DNA of 5,729 nucleotides from CAYSWS01 sp965603395 (GTDB lineage: Bacteria > Patescibacteriota > WWE3 > UBA101185 > UBA10185), in the NCBI GenBank assembly GCA_965603395.1, contig CBFDCV010000032.1, forward strand, positions 1 to 5,729, in the 5' to 3' direction. Shown one piece after another: positions 1-5,384 of the stretch. Numbering within the stretch: position 1 is the stretch's first letter; every line of letters starts with the position of its first letter. The notes beneath the pieces are model-generated. The model was not told the origin of the DNA and did no database searches. It worked only from the letters and a program-made list of their open reading frames with translations. The position numbers and the translations under genes were made by a program.

Positions 1-387
1 GCATCAATTAATAAGGCCTCTTTAGCTGCTGAGGGATTTGTTTCTGCTTATGGTAGAACTGCAGAGGGTGATGAATTTTTTGCATCATTATCCAATATTG
101 CTGAATCAAGTGTTGGTATTTGTGCTGCAGGTGGAGATACTTGTACCTTTTCTGTTACCGGCAATGAGTTAGACCTGCTATGTGACGCGGCGGCTGATGA
201 CTGGGATGGTAGCGGTGCCACACAGTGTTGGTACTACTATGAGGGAGGAATGGGTGCAGGAGATGATTTCAGAATCTGTGCCATGTCTTACGGAGTAAAT
301 CTTGGAATGTTTTGCTTTGAGAGTTCCGCTGGGTTTATGGCTATCTGCGATGAAAATGGAGCTAACTGTGTTAGGGTTGGAACTTAA
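1..387 (+). CDS. Type IV pilin-like protein (pseudopilin), 3' part, cysteine-rich
   Basis: Frame 1 is open from the window edge to TAA at 385-387, followed at once by an in-frame TAG, and gives the last 128 residues of a protein whose start lies outside the window. I identify it by comparison with the next gene. The two share the blocks INK...EGF(V/I)SAY, C(T/L)F(S/T)VTG followed by CD, a TQ-C stretch and an (E/I)GG(M/I).G...(D/R)FRI segment, in the same order. The neighbour carries a classic prepilin N-terminus, so this is the globular C-terminal domain of a paralogous pilin or pseudopilin that would be exported and assembled at the cell surface. It has eight cysteines (residues 41, 48, 61, 76, 93, 105, 116, 123 of the fragment). 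Six match positions in the paralogue, which suggests disulfides in the exported domain. The missing N-terminus should hold the FTLIE-type helix. The pilin family is well supported through the paralogue; its precise role (major pilin, minor pilin or secretion pseudopilin) cannot be told. Confidence 0.85.
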   Translation, partial: ASINKASLAAEGFVSAYGRTAEGDEFFASLSNIAESSVGICAAGGDTCTFSVTGNELDLLCDAAADDWDGSGATQCWYYYEGGMGAGDDFRICAMSYGVNLGMFCFESSAGFMAICDENGANCVRVGT

Positions 388-400
388 TAGTTAATCGTTT

Positions 401-424
401 AGCCCCGCCTTAGGCGGGGCTTTT
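401..424 (+). terminator. Rho-independent terminator after the first pseudopilin
   Basis: A perfect GC-rich hairpin (GCCCCGCC at 402-409, loop TTA, GGCGGGGC at 413-420, closed by an extra A401-T421 pair) is followed by TTTT and further T-rich sequence. It starts 14 nt after the stop of the first pseudopilin. There is no A-tract on its left side, so it should act only on + strand transcription. It separates the two paralogous genes into different transcripts, which agrees with the promoter seen just downstream. Confidence 0.93.
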
Positions 425-444
425 CGTTAGGTAACCAGTTTCCA

Positions 445-450
445 TATAAT
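445..450 (+). promoter_or_regulatory. Promoter -10 box (TATAAT) of the second pseudopilin, leaderless geometry
   Basis: A perfect TATAAT lies 21 nt after the terminator's T-run. Transcription should start about 7 nt after it, at G457, which is the first base of an in-frame GTG. The -35 region is weak: the TTTTCG/TTCGTT sequence around 421-428 lies at acceptable spacing, partly inside the terminator tail. The same layout, TATAAT then 6 nt then GTG, recurs at 1059-1073, which strengthens the call. Confidence 0.75.
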
Positions 451-456
451 ATGTTT

Positions 457-1026
457 GTGGGTGTAGCTGCGTTCAAAATTAAATCATTTAAAGCATTTAC
501 TCTTATTGAATTACTTGTTGTTATAACTATTATTGGCATTTTGGCTGCCATAGTTGTTAGCATAATAGACCCGGAAGGAAAGCAAAATATGGCTCATGAC
601 GGAGTCAGTAAGTCTATTATGAATAAAGTGGTACTTTCTACAGAAGGTTTTATCTCTGCCTACAACAATGCCCCGGATGAAACAGAGTTTATATACAATT
701 TGGAAATAACCGTTAACGAACTATTCGGTTCCGAATGTTCCTACGCCTTTGTACCTGATAATGAATGTTTGTTCACGGTAACCGGTTCTAAGCTTCCGGA
801 AACCTGTGATCTGTCTTTTTGGAGGGGAAACGCCTTGGAAACCCAACCATGCTCTTTCAGGTATATTGGAGGAATTCAAGGGGACCCCGGTAGATTTAGA
901 ATATACGTAAAATCAATGGGTCTTACCAATGAACTTTTTGTTTACGACAATATGGAGGGAGGTAAAATTTACCATTGCCCCTACACTGTAACTGACTTTG
1001 AATCTTTGGCCGAGGAATGTGAATAA
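457..1026 (+). CDS. Type IV pilin-like protein (pseudopilin) with prepilin cleavage site
   Basis: Precursor of a type IV pilin or type II secretion-like pseudopilin, processed by prepilin peptidase at the membrane. With the GTG start at 457 the protein has 189 residues. A basic leader of 13 residues ends KA, then the mature protein begins FTLIE with the hallmark Glu5, followed by about 20 hydrophobic residues forming the N-terminal helix. Alanine instead of the usual glycine stands before the cleavage site, which some pseudopilins tolerate. The C-terminal domain is paralogous to the preceding gene and keeps six cysteines (94, 104, 117, 132, 164, 188) at matching places, probably paired in disulfides. 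An ATG at 451 is in frame, but it directly abuts the TATAAT box and would lie upstream of the expected transcript start; I therefore prefer GTG 457 on a leaderless mRNA. No Shine-Dalgarno motif is present. Only the processing site and fold class are certain, not the role in a pilus. Confidence 0.9.
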   Translation: MGVAAFKIKSFKAFTLIELLVVITIIGILAAIVVSIIDPEGKQNMAHDGVSKSIMNKVVLSTEGFISAYNNAPDETEFIYNLEITVNELFGSECSYAFVPDNECLFTVTGSKLPETCDLSFWRGNALETQPCSFRYIGGIQGDPGRFRIYVKSMGLTNELFVYDNMEGGKIYHCPYTVTDFESLAEECE

Positions 1027-1058
1027 GTAAAAAGAGTTTCCAACTATCCCATATCAAG

Positions 1059-1064
1059 TATAAT
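1059..1064 (+). promoter_or_regulatory. Promoter -10 box (TATAAT), leaderless geometry at GTG 1071
   Basis: A perfect TATAAT lies in the 44-nt gap between the pseudopilin stop and the next gene. It ends 6 nt before the GTG at 1071, so the expected transcript start coincides with the start codon. The -35 is weak (TTTCCA at 1037-1042, 16-bp spacer). This promoter probably also serves yvcK, which starts 33 nt after the end of the next gene with no clear promoter of its own. Confidence 0.72.
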
Positions 1065-1070
1065 AATTTT

Positions 1071-1784
1071 GTGAGTAACTGGATTCCAAATATTAATAAA
1101 AGTGACGAAGAGGTTTCATCCATAACCATGGATGGAGGTCAAGCTAATTCTGTAGACAGTATTAAAAAAGAAGAGCCAAAAGAGGCCATAACTCAGCTGG
1201 GATCGTCATACGAGATAAAAGAAGTCACAGTTTCCAAAAAAAGCAGCAGGCCCTTTCCCACAGCACTTTTAGCTCTAATAGTGATTGCTCCCTTGATATT
1301 CATTTTTGCCATGGGGGTTATATCAAGCGGTGACAAGAAAGAAGATGACTCATTTTTGTTTAACACACTTGAAAGTGAGTATTATTCATTAAGTATAGAC
1401 CCTGAGTATTCCGTAGACTCTGTCATCGATAAAAAAGTACCGTTTTTGGAAAGGCACATATTAACAAACACAGTGAAAGGGCAAAAAACCCTTACCATTA
1501 TGATCAAAGATGTAAAATTTGATTATAGCGTAGAGGATAATTTGGGAGCTAAGGCAAGAAAAGATAATCCAAATATGTACCGGGAGACTTCTTTTGAGTT
1601 AGGGGGAAGGAAAGGTCTTTACTTCAGAAAAATTGAGGAGAATTTTGAGCATTTTATTTTACTGGTTGATAGAGACAGAAGCGTACTTTACGAAATTACC
1701 ATGAATAGTCCAACTAGTTTTGCCACAGATTTAGAGCTTGATGAGGAGCTGAATGAATTACTGAGCAAAATAACCTTTCTGTGA
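1071..1784 (+). CDS. Single-pass membrane protein of unknown function with extracytoplasmic domain
   Basis: A 237-residue protein that I do not recognise by name. Residues 1-60 are polar and charged, with many Lys, Glu and Ser, and look flexible and cytoplasmic. Residues 62-86 form one strong transmembrane segment (FPTALLALIVIAP and onward) preceded by a basic KKSSR, so the C-terminus should lie outside. Residues 95-237 form a compact domain beginning near ESEYYSLSIDPEYSV, with a GGRKGLYFR strand in the middle and a closing LDEELNELLSKITF helix/strand. This resembles the PsbP-like folds often found on membrane-anchored bacterial proteins; that resemblance is a guess from pattern only. GTG 1071 is chosen because it sits 6 nt after a TATAAT box. 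The stop TGA is followed in frame by two TAA codons. Its place between pseudopilins and yvcK suggests an envelope function, but nothing shows a specific one. Confidence 0.82.
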   Translation: MSNWIPNINKSDEEVSSITMDGGQANSVDSIKKEEPKEAITQLGSSYEIKEVTVSKKSSRPFPTALLALIVIAPLIFIFAMGVISSGDKKEDDSFLFNTLESEYYSLSIDPEYSVDSVIDKKVPFLERHILTNTVKGQKTLTIMIKDVKFDYSVEDNLGAKARKDNPNMYRETSFELGGRKGLYFRKIEENFEHFILLVDRDRSVLYEITMNSPTSFATDLELDEELNELLSKITFL

Positions 1785-1817
1785 TAATAAAAGTTGTAAA
1801 CCGTTTGAATTACTGAT

Positions 1818-2804
1818 ATGAAAAAAGTCGTTTCCATTGGAGGTGGAACCGGAAGTTATACTGTTCTCACCGGGTTAAAAAAGAAAGATCTTGATCTAAC
1901 GGCGGTGGTTACTTGTGCGGATAGTGGGGGCAGCACCGGGCGTTTACGGGATGAGTTTGGACATTTACCGGTGGGTGATTTTAGGATGGCTTTGGTAGCG
2001 CTGGCCGACACTAACGGCGGTAACGACACGTTACGGGAGCTTTTCTTATATAGGTTTGAAAAAGGTTTAGGGTTGCGCGGGCATAATTTTGGGAATCTAT
2101 TACTTACTGCCCTTACAGATATTTTTGACTCTGAGGATAAAGCTTTTGAGTATGCGTCAAGTATTTTAAGGGTAAAAGGCAAGGTTTTGCCTATCACAAA
2201 CGAGCCCATCACCCTTATTGCTGAATATGAAAACGGCAAAATAATCATTGGAGAAACCCATATTGATGAGCCGAACACTAAGCATGATGGTACAAAAAGA
2301 ATAGTTAACCTATCAGTTCAACCTAGAACCAGAATGAATAAAGGCACTAAAAAAGCCATCCTGGGAGCTGATTTGATAGTATTGGGTCCCGGTGATCTGT
2401 ACACTAGCACCATAGCAAATTTGGTGGTTTCCGGCGCTAGTTCGAATATTAATAAATCAAAAGCCAAAATAGTATTTGTAGCTAGTTTGATCAATAAGTA
2501 CGGTCAAACCTACGGTTTTAAAGTAAGTGACTACGTAGTAGCGATAAAAAAGTATTTAGGTGCCTACCCTGATTGTGTGATCATTAACACCGACAAATTG
2601 CCCAAAGATACCTTAAACAGATATAAAGAGGAGAAAGGATTTCCACCCGAAGATGACCTAAAAGACACAAAAAAGTTTGAGATTATTAGAAAAAGCTTAC
2701 TAACAGGAGATGTAATTAAAAGAAAAAGTGGGGACGTGGTAAAAAGAAGCTTGATCAGGCACGATTCGGATAAGTTAGCGGATGTATTGATGGGGTTGTT
2801 TTAA
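1818..2804 (+). CDS. yvcK: YvcK/GlmR family protein (CofD-like), control of cell-wall precursor supply
   Basis: A 328-residue protein of full family length. Family motifs run in order: the N-terminal nucleotide-sugar-binding loop VSIGGGTGSYTVL (residues 5-17), CADSGGSTGRLR (about 33-44), the VGDFR motif, GHNFGNLLLTAL (about 88-99), and VLGPGDLYTSTIANL in the second half. The family shares the fold of the 2-phospho-L-lactate transferase CofD. In Firmicutes and Actinobacteria, YvcK/GlmR (CuvA in mycobacteria) is a cytoplasmic UDP-sugar-binding regulator; in Bacillus it binds UDP-GlcNAc and stimulates GlmS, feeding peptidoglycan synthesis. That role here is inferred from family and from nearby mraY; no F420 pathway genes are visible to support true CofD activity. 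ATG 1818 places the GGGTG loop at the usual distance from the start. No Shine-Dalgarno is visible; co-transcription with the upstream membrane protein (33-nt gap) is likely. The C-terminal 40 residues are Lys/Arg-rich. Confidence 0.94.
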   Translation: MKKVVSIGGGTGSYTVLTGLKKKDLDLTAVVTCADSGGSTGRLRDEFGHLPVGDFRMALVALADTNGGNDTLRELFLYRFEKGLGLRGHNFGNLLLTALTDIFDSEDKAFEYASSILRVKGKVLPITNEPITLIAEYENGKIIIGETHIDEPNTKHDGTKRIVNLSVQPRTRMNKGTKKAILGADLIVLGPGDLYTSTIANLVVSGASSNINKSKAKIVFVASLINKYGQTYGFKVSDYVVAIKKYLGAYPDCVIINTDKLPKDTLNRYKEEKGFPPEDDLKDTKKFEIIRKSLLTGDVIKRKSGDVVKRSLIRHDSDKLADVLMGLF

Positions 2805-2810
2805 TTAGCA

Positions 2811-3377
2811 TTAATTTGTGTTTTCCCGGTAAAGTTCACGCAATTTCCTTATAGTTCGATAAATTATAGTGCCTACGTTTGTTTCACTTAAGTCCGTGAT
2901 CTGGGCAATAACCTTATTTGTATAACCGTCAAAAAACTTTAAATATATAATTTCCTGTTCTCTGGTTGGTATTTCCTGAAGGATTTTGTATAAGAGTTCT
3001 TCCGTAAACATGGTTTCTACTATTTCGTGGGGTTGTTTTTCTTTTGAGGGAAGTTCCTGTACTAGTTCTAACGAAGAAACTTCCCTGGACTTAGTACCTT
3101 TTCTGTAGTGATCGATCAAAGTATTTCTTGCAATCCTGTACAACCAGGCGGAAAAGGGGACTCCCTGCCATTGAAAACCATCCAAACCGTTCAGGGCTTT
3201 CTCAAAAACCACCGAAGTTAGCTCTTCAGCCGTGCTGTAATCATTTACCCTGTATGTGAAAAACTCGAGAATGTATTTTTTATAATGTTTGTACAGCGGC
3301 CCAAATTTAGATTTATCTTTTCTGGCCTCTTCAACTAGTTTCTTCTCTATTTTTGGGTCCAGTGAAATGGAACTCAT
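2811..3377 (-). CDS. RNA polymerase sigma-70 family factor, ECF-like
   Basis: A 188-residue protein with only sigma regions 2 and 4, the layout of extracytoplasmic-function sigma factors. Region 2 spans about residues 23-94: the helix with AEELTSVVFEKAL is followed by the strongly typical PFSAWLYRIARNTLIDHYRK (core RNA polymerase and -10 binding). A charged linker rich in Ser, Glu and Lys (95-120) leads to region 4 at about 125-183, with EIPTREQEIIYLKFFDGYT and the helix-turn-helix around VIAQITDLSETNVGTIIYRTIRKLREL (-35 recognition). The start ATG lies 2 nt after the stop of the Mur-like gene on the same strand, so the two are almost surely co-transcribed and translationally coupled. No anti-sigma factor is visible beside it, which is unusual for an ECF factor. 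It converges with yvcK, leaving only 6 nt between the stops. Confidence 0.92.
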   Translation of the reverse strand: MSSISLDPKIEKKLVEEARKDKSKFGPLYKHYKKYILEFFTYRVNDYSTAEELTSVVFEKALNGLDGFQWQGVPFSAWLYRIARNTLIDHYRKGTKSREVSSLELVQELPSKEKQPHEIVETMFTEELLYKILQEIPTREQEIIYLKFFDGYTNKVIAQITDLSETNVGTIIYRTIRKLRELYRENTN

Positions 3378-3379
3378 AC

Positions 3380-4258
3380 TTATATCAAGGGCATTTTGGA
3401 AGCAAATAAATATTCAAACTTGTGCATGTTTTTAAATTTATTACCTCTAAGTATGATAACGTCGTTGGGTTCTGGGTCATAGTTTTGAGGGTTTATTTGC
3501 CAATCATCCCTTTCTTTTAGGGGTTTTTGATCCTTTTTGTTAAACGTAAAAATGATTTTTTGTCCTACGTCAGTGTCGTTTATTACTAGTTCCAACACGG
3601 AATTTAAGTTTATGGGGAAATAATAGTGAGTGGCATCGATGATAATGGAGCTATTTATACCGGGAAAAAACCTAATTTTAGATGAAGGGAGAGAGAAGGT
3701 TTTAATGGCCTTTTCAACTTCTTCTGAGCCTAGTTTATAATACCGACCTATTTGTTGGGCTGCCAATTCAAAAGGTTTTAATATTTCCTCCGGGTGAGTG
3801 TGGCTGATTTTTACCACCTTTTTAATGGAAAACTCGGAATAATCTAGCGGAACCTTGCCAACAATAAGGACCGTTTCCGGTTTTAAGACCTTTAGCCAGT
3901 AAGAAAGTATTTCCGGATCCATAAAGTTTAGCTCTAAGATGAGAAAGTGCTTGTACGGAGGATTTTTTTTAATGAGAAAGAAGTATTTAATAAGAATCCA
4001 AAACCACTCCCAATGCTTTTCCGGGTAATTAGGATATCCCAATACTGTTAACGGAACACTAAACTCAGCTTCCGGAGATTCTAGGTTTCTCCTGGCGGGA
4101 AATTTGCTTTTTATCATGTGATAAACCAGCTCTCTTCCAATGGAGGTTTGGCCGTCTCCCATAACCGCAACTATGTTTGGCTTATGCTTATATAACGCCT
4201 GCGCTGTTAATTTAGCAAGAAGCTCTCTATATGGTTTTCGAAAAATCTTGTTTAGCAT
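3380..4258 (-). CDS. Reduced Mur-ligase-like protein (MurF-like), P-loop lysine missing
   Basis: A 292-residue protein whose landmarks follow MurF (UDP-MurNAc-tripeptide D-Ala-D-Ala ligase) in order. A Walker A-like loop GDGQTS (34-39) is followed by GRELVYHMI. EAEFSVPLTVLG (64-74) stands where MurF has NNEIGVPLTLL. FLILELNFMDPEIL (105-118) corresponds to the VLElGm..pGeI block. LKPETVLIVGKVPLDYSEF (125-143) corresponds to the rPdiavItNigpaHle block. IIIDATHYYFPINLNSVLEL (205-224) corresponds to DDsYNANPdSm. NDVIILRGNKFKNM (265-278) corresponds to the C-terminal pGDvvLvKGSr. MurF has about 450 residues; here the N-terminal UDP-binding domain is absent and the rest is shortened. The P-loop GK(T/S) lysine is replaced by Gln, and the conserved His and DD/YNANP residues are changed, so ATP-dependent ligation is doubtful. 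It may be a pseudoenzyme or regulator. It shares an operon with the sigma factor and is divergent from mraY. Family assignment rests on motif order only. Confidence 0.72.
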   Translation of the reverse strand: MLNKIFRKPYRELLAKLTAQALYKHKPNIVAVMGDGQTSIGRELVYHMIKSKFPARRNLESPEAEFSVPLTVLGYPNYPEKHWEWFWILIKYFFLIKKNPPYKHFLILELNFMDPEILSYWLKVLKPETVLIVGKVPLDYSEFSIKKVVKISHTHPEEILKPFELAAQQIGRYYKLGSEEVEKAIKTFSLPSSKIRFFPGINSSIIIDATHYYFPINLNSVLELVINDTDVGQKIIFTFNKKDQKPLKERDDWQINPQNYDPEPNDVIILRGNKFKNMHKFEYLFASKMPLI

Positions 4259-4273
4259 ATGTTTAGTAATCTC

Positions 4274-4282
4274 ATTTTATCA
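4274..4282 (-). promoter_or_regulatory. Extended -10 promoter for the Mur-like/sigma operon
   Basis: Read on the minus strand, TG-A-TAAAAT (TG at 4282-4281, TAAAAT at 4279-4274) forms an extended -10 element. It ends 15 nt before the ATG at 4258, giving an expected leader of about 9 nt. No good -35 is found at 16-18 bp, which an extended -10 can tolerate. No Shine-Dalgarno lies in the short leader. Confidence 0.5.
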
Positions 4283-4289
4283 CTATGGG

Positions 4290-4312
4290 CGTGACACTTA
4301 CGAAAACGTGAC
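4290..4312. repeat. Pair of CGTGAC direct repeats in the divergent promoter region
   Basis: CGTGAC occurs at 4290-4295 and again at 4307-4312, start to start 17 bp. The first copy overlaps the -35 (GTGACA) of the proposed distal mraY promoter, and both lie upstream of the minus-strand promoter. They could form an operator or be chance; there is no direct evidence of binding. Confidence 0.3.
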
Positions 4313-4320
4313 GATATACT
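4291..4320 (+). promoter_or_regulatory. Distal mraY promoter (GTGACA - 18 bp - TATACT)
   Basis: The -35 GTGACA (4291-4296) and -10 TATACT (4315-4320) are separated by 18 bp. Transcription would begin near 4327 and give a leader of roughly 32 nt containing AAGG (4349-4352) 6 nt before the mraY ATG, a weak ribosome binding site. It lies back to back with the minus-strand promoter of the Mur-like gene. Confidence 0.5.
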
Positions 4321-4386
4321 TAACATCACAGTAAAATAATTTATACTTAAGGTAACCTATGTTGCCCGCTGTTAATTTATACTTAA
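4315..4386 (+). repeat. Three copies of TATACTTAA across the mraY start
   Basis: TATACTTAA occurs exactly at 4315-4323, 4342-4350 and 4378-4386. The last two copies belong to a longer 14-bp identity, TAATTTATACTTAA, at 4337-4350 and 4373-4386. The starts are 27 and 36 bp apart. The first two TATACT cores are good -10 boxes; the third is inside the mraY coding sequence and encodes residues 7-9 plus the first base of Met10. Confidence 0.8.
4320..4347 (+). promoter_or_regulatory. Proximal mraY promoter (TTAACA - 16 bp - TATACT)
   Basis: The -35 TTAACA (4320-4325) and -10 TATACT (4342-4347) have a 16-bp spacer. The expected transcript start is near 4354, leaving only about 5 nt before the mraY ATG, so mRNA from it would be nearly leaderless and would lack the AAGG at 4349-4352. 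Its -35 overlaps the -10 of the distal promoter, so the two cannot be occupied at the same time. Confidence 0.55.
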
Positions 4387-5384
4387 TGTCCTCGTTGGTT
4401 TTTGTGGTTACTTTTGTTTTATTTATACCCTTTATAAACCTCATGTACAGGATGAAAATGAGGGATCCGCATAGAAAAAGGGGCAGAAGAGACAGATTTG
4501 GGGACGCCGTAGCGGTTTTTGACAGGATTAAAGGCGGTAAGTCCGGAACCCCCACAGGTGGAGGAATTCTGATTGTGTTGGTAGTCATTATCTTTTTTGC
4601 CTTTTTGTATAATTTCAAAGTTTACGATATCAGCTATGACAGGTTTGTGCTGTTTTTGATGAGTTTAGTGATTTACGGCATAATCGGACTTTACGATGAT
4701 GTTAAAAAAGTGTTCAGGTTTAGAGGGCTGGCTTTAAGAGTTAGGCATAAGTTTGCGATACAGCTGGTTGCAACTTCGATAATTTCTTATTGGGGTATTT
4801 CAAAGGGTCTATTTTTTGTAAAATGCCCGATTTTGGGATGCCAGCTTACTAATCCTCTTATACTGTTTTTCCTGTCTGTACTAACAATTACTTTTATGGC
4901 TAACGCTTTTAATATTATCGATGGTATTGATGGACTATCCTCCGGCTCTTTGTTGATCACACTGCTTCCTCTTACGGTATTTGTAAAGAGTTCTACTAAT
5001 GATTTAACTGATTTGGTTTTCGTTTTTATATTACTTGGCGCAACTATGGCTTATCTATACTTTAATATAAAACCTGCCCGATTATTTATGGGGGACACGG
5101 GGGCGTTGGCGCTGGGATCGATTATTGGTGTGCTTACCCTTACCACCGGTACGCTGTATCTGCTGCCAATTTTTGGAATTGTTTATATCGTCGATGCATT
5201 AAGTTCAGTAATTCAGTGGATTTCAAAGTACTTTTTTAACGGTAAGAAAGTTTTCAAAATTGCCCCGATTCACCATCATTTTGAAGCAGTTGGTTGGGAA
5301 GACACCAAGGTGGTTTTTAGGTTTTGGCTGGCTCACGCTTTTTTCTCTCTCCTAGCTTTGGGTGTTTATTTTGTGTTTGTTTAA
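4359..5384 (+). CDS. mraY: Phospho-MurNAc-pentapeptide transferase (MraY), lipid I synthase
   Basis: An integral membrane enzyme that transfers phospho-MurNAc-pentapeptide from UDP to undecaprenyl phosphate on the inner face of the membrane, the first lipid-linked step of peptidoglycan synthesis. Its 341 residues match family size, with about ten hydrophobic segments. All catalytic signatures are present: GTPTGGG (63-69), the Asp pair in GLYDDVKKVF (D113, D114), NAFNIIDGIDGLSSG (182-196), RLFMGDTGALALG (241-253, Asp246) and the MraY-specific histidines in APIHHHFE (305-307). The HHH motif separates it from WecA/TagO relatives. The usual GTPTMGG reads GTPTGGG, and the first cytoplasmic loop is unusually basic (HRKRGRRDR, 38-46). 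ATG 4359 gives a normal first helix; ATG 4386 (Met10) is a possible later start. It is divergent from the Mur-like/sigma pair; no other mur or fts genes of the usual dcw cluster follow it. Confidence 0.96.
   Translation: MLPAVNLYLMSSLVFVVTFVLFIPFINLMYRMKMRDPHRKRGRRDRFGDAVAVFDRIKGGKSGTPTGGGILIVLVVIIFFAFLYNFKVYDISYDRFVLFLMSLVIYGIIGLYDDVKKVFRFRGLALRVRHKFAIQLVATSIISYWGISKGLFFVKCPILGCQLTNPLILFFLSVLTITFMANAFNIIDGIDGLSSGSLLITLLPLTVFVKSSTNDLTDLVFVFILLGATMAYLYFNIKPARLFMGDTGALALGSIIGVLTLTTGTLYLLPIFGIVYIVDALSSVIQWISKYFFNGKKVFKIAPIHHHFEAVGWEDTKVVFRFWLAHAFFSLLALGVYFVFV

Noticed and set aside
430..436. GGTAACC palindrome found here and again at 4351-4357, both near promoters
   Set aside because: A 7-bp match at different places relative to the -10 boxes (before one, after the other); likely chance.
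1782..1790. TGA followed by TAA TAA as a sign of UGA recoding with a backup stop
   Set aside because: No gene in the window has an in-frame UGA, so the standard code is enough; recoding would add only one residue here.
1856..2278. Long open frame on the minus strand opposite yvcK
   Set aside because: It lies wholly inside a well-identified gene, is rich in Ser, Pro and Arg in the way antisense frames are, and shows no motif.
2801..2814. Inverted repeat TTAAT-TAGC-ATTAA between the convergent yvcK and sigma genes as a bidirectional terminator
   Set aside because: Only 5 A/T pairs and it covers both stop codons; too weak to form a stable terminator hairpin.
4378..4383. Third TATACT as another mraY promoter for a start at Met10
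   Set aside because: It ends only 2 nt before ATG 4386, so the transcript would begin after the start codon.
4298..4618. Minus-strand open frame of 106 codons over the mraY start
   Set aside because: Antisense to conserved mraY codons and to its promoter region; no family signature.
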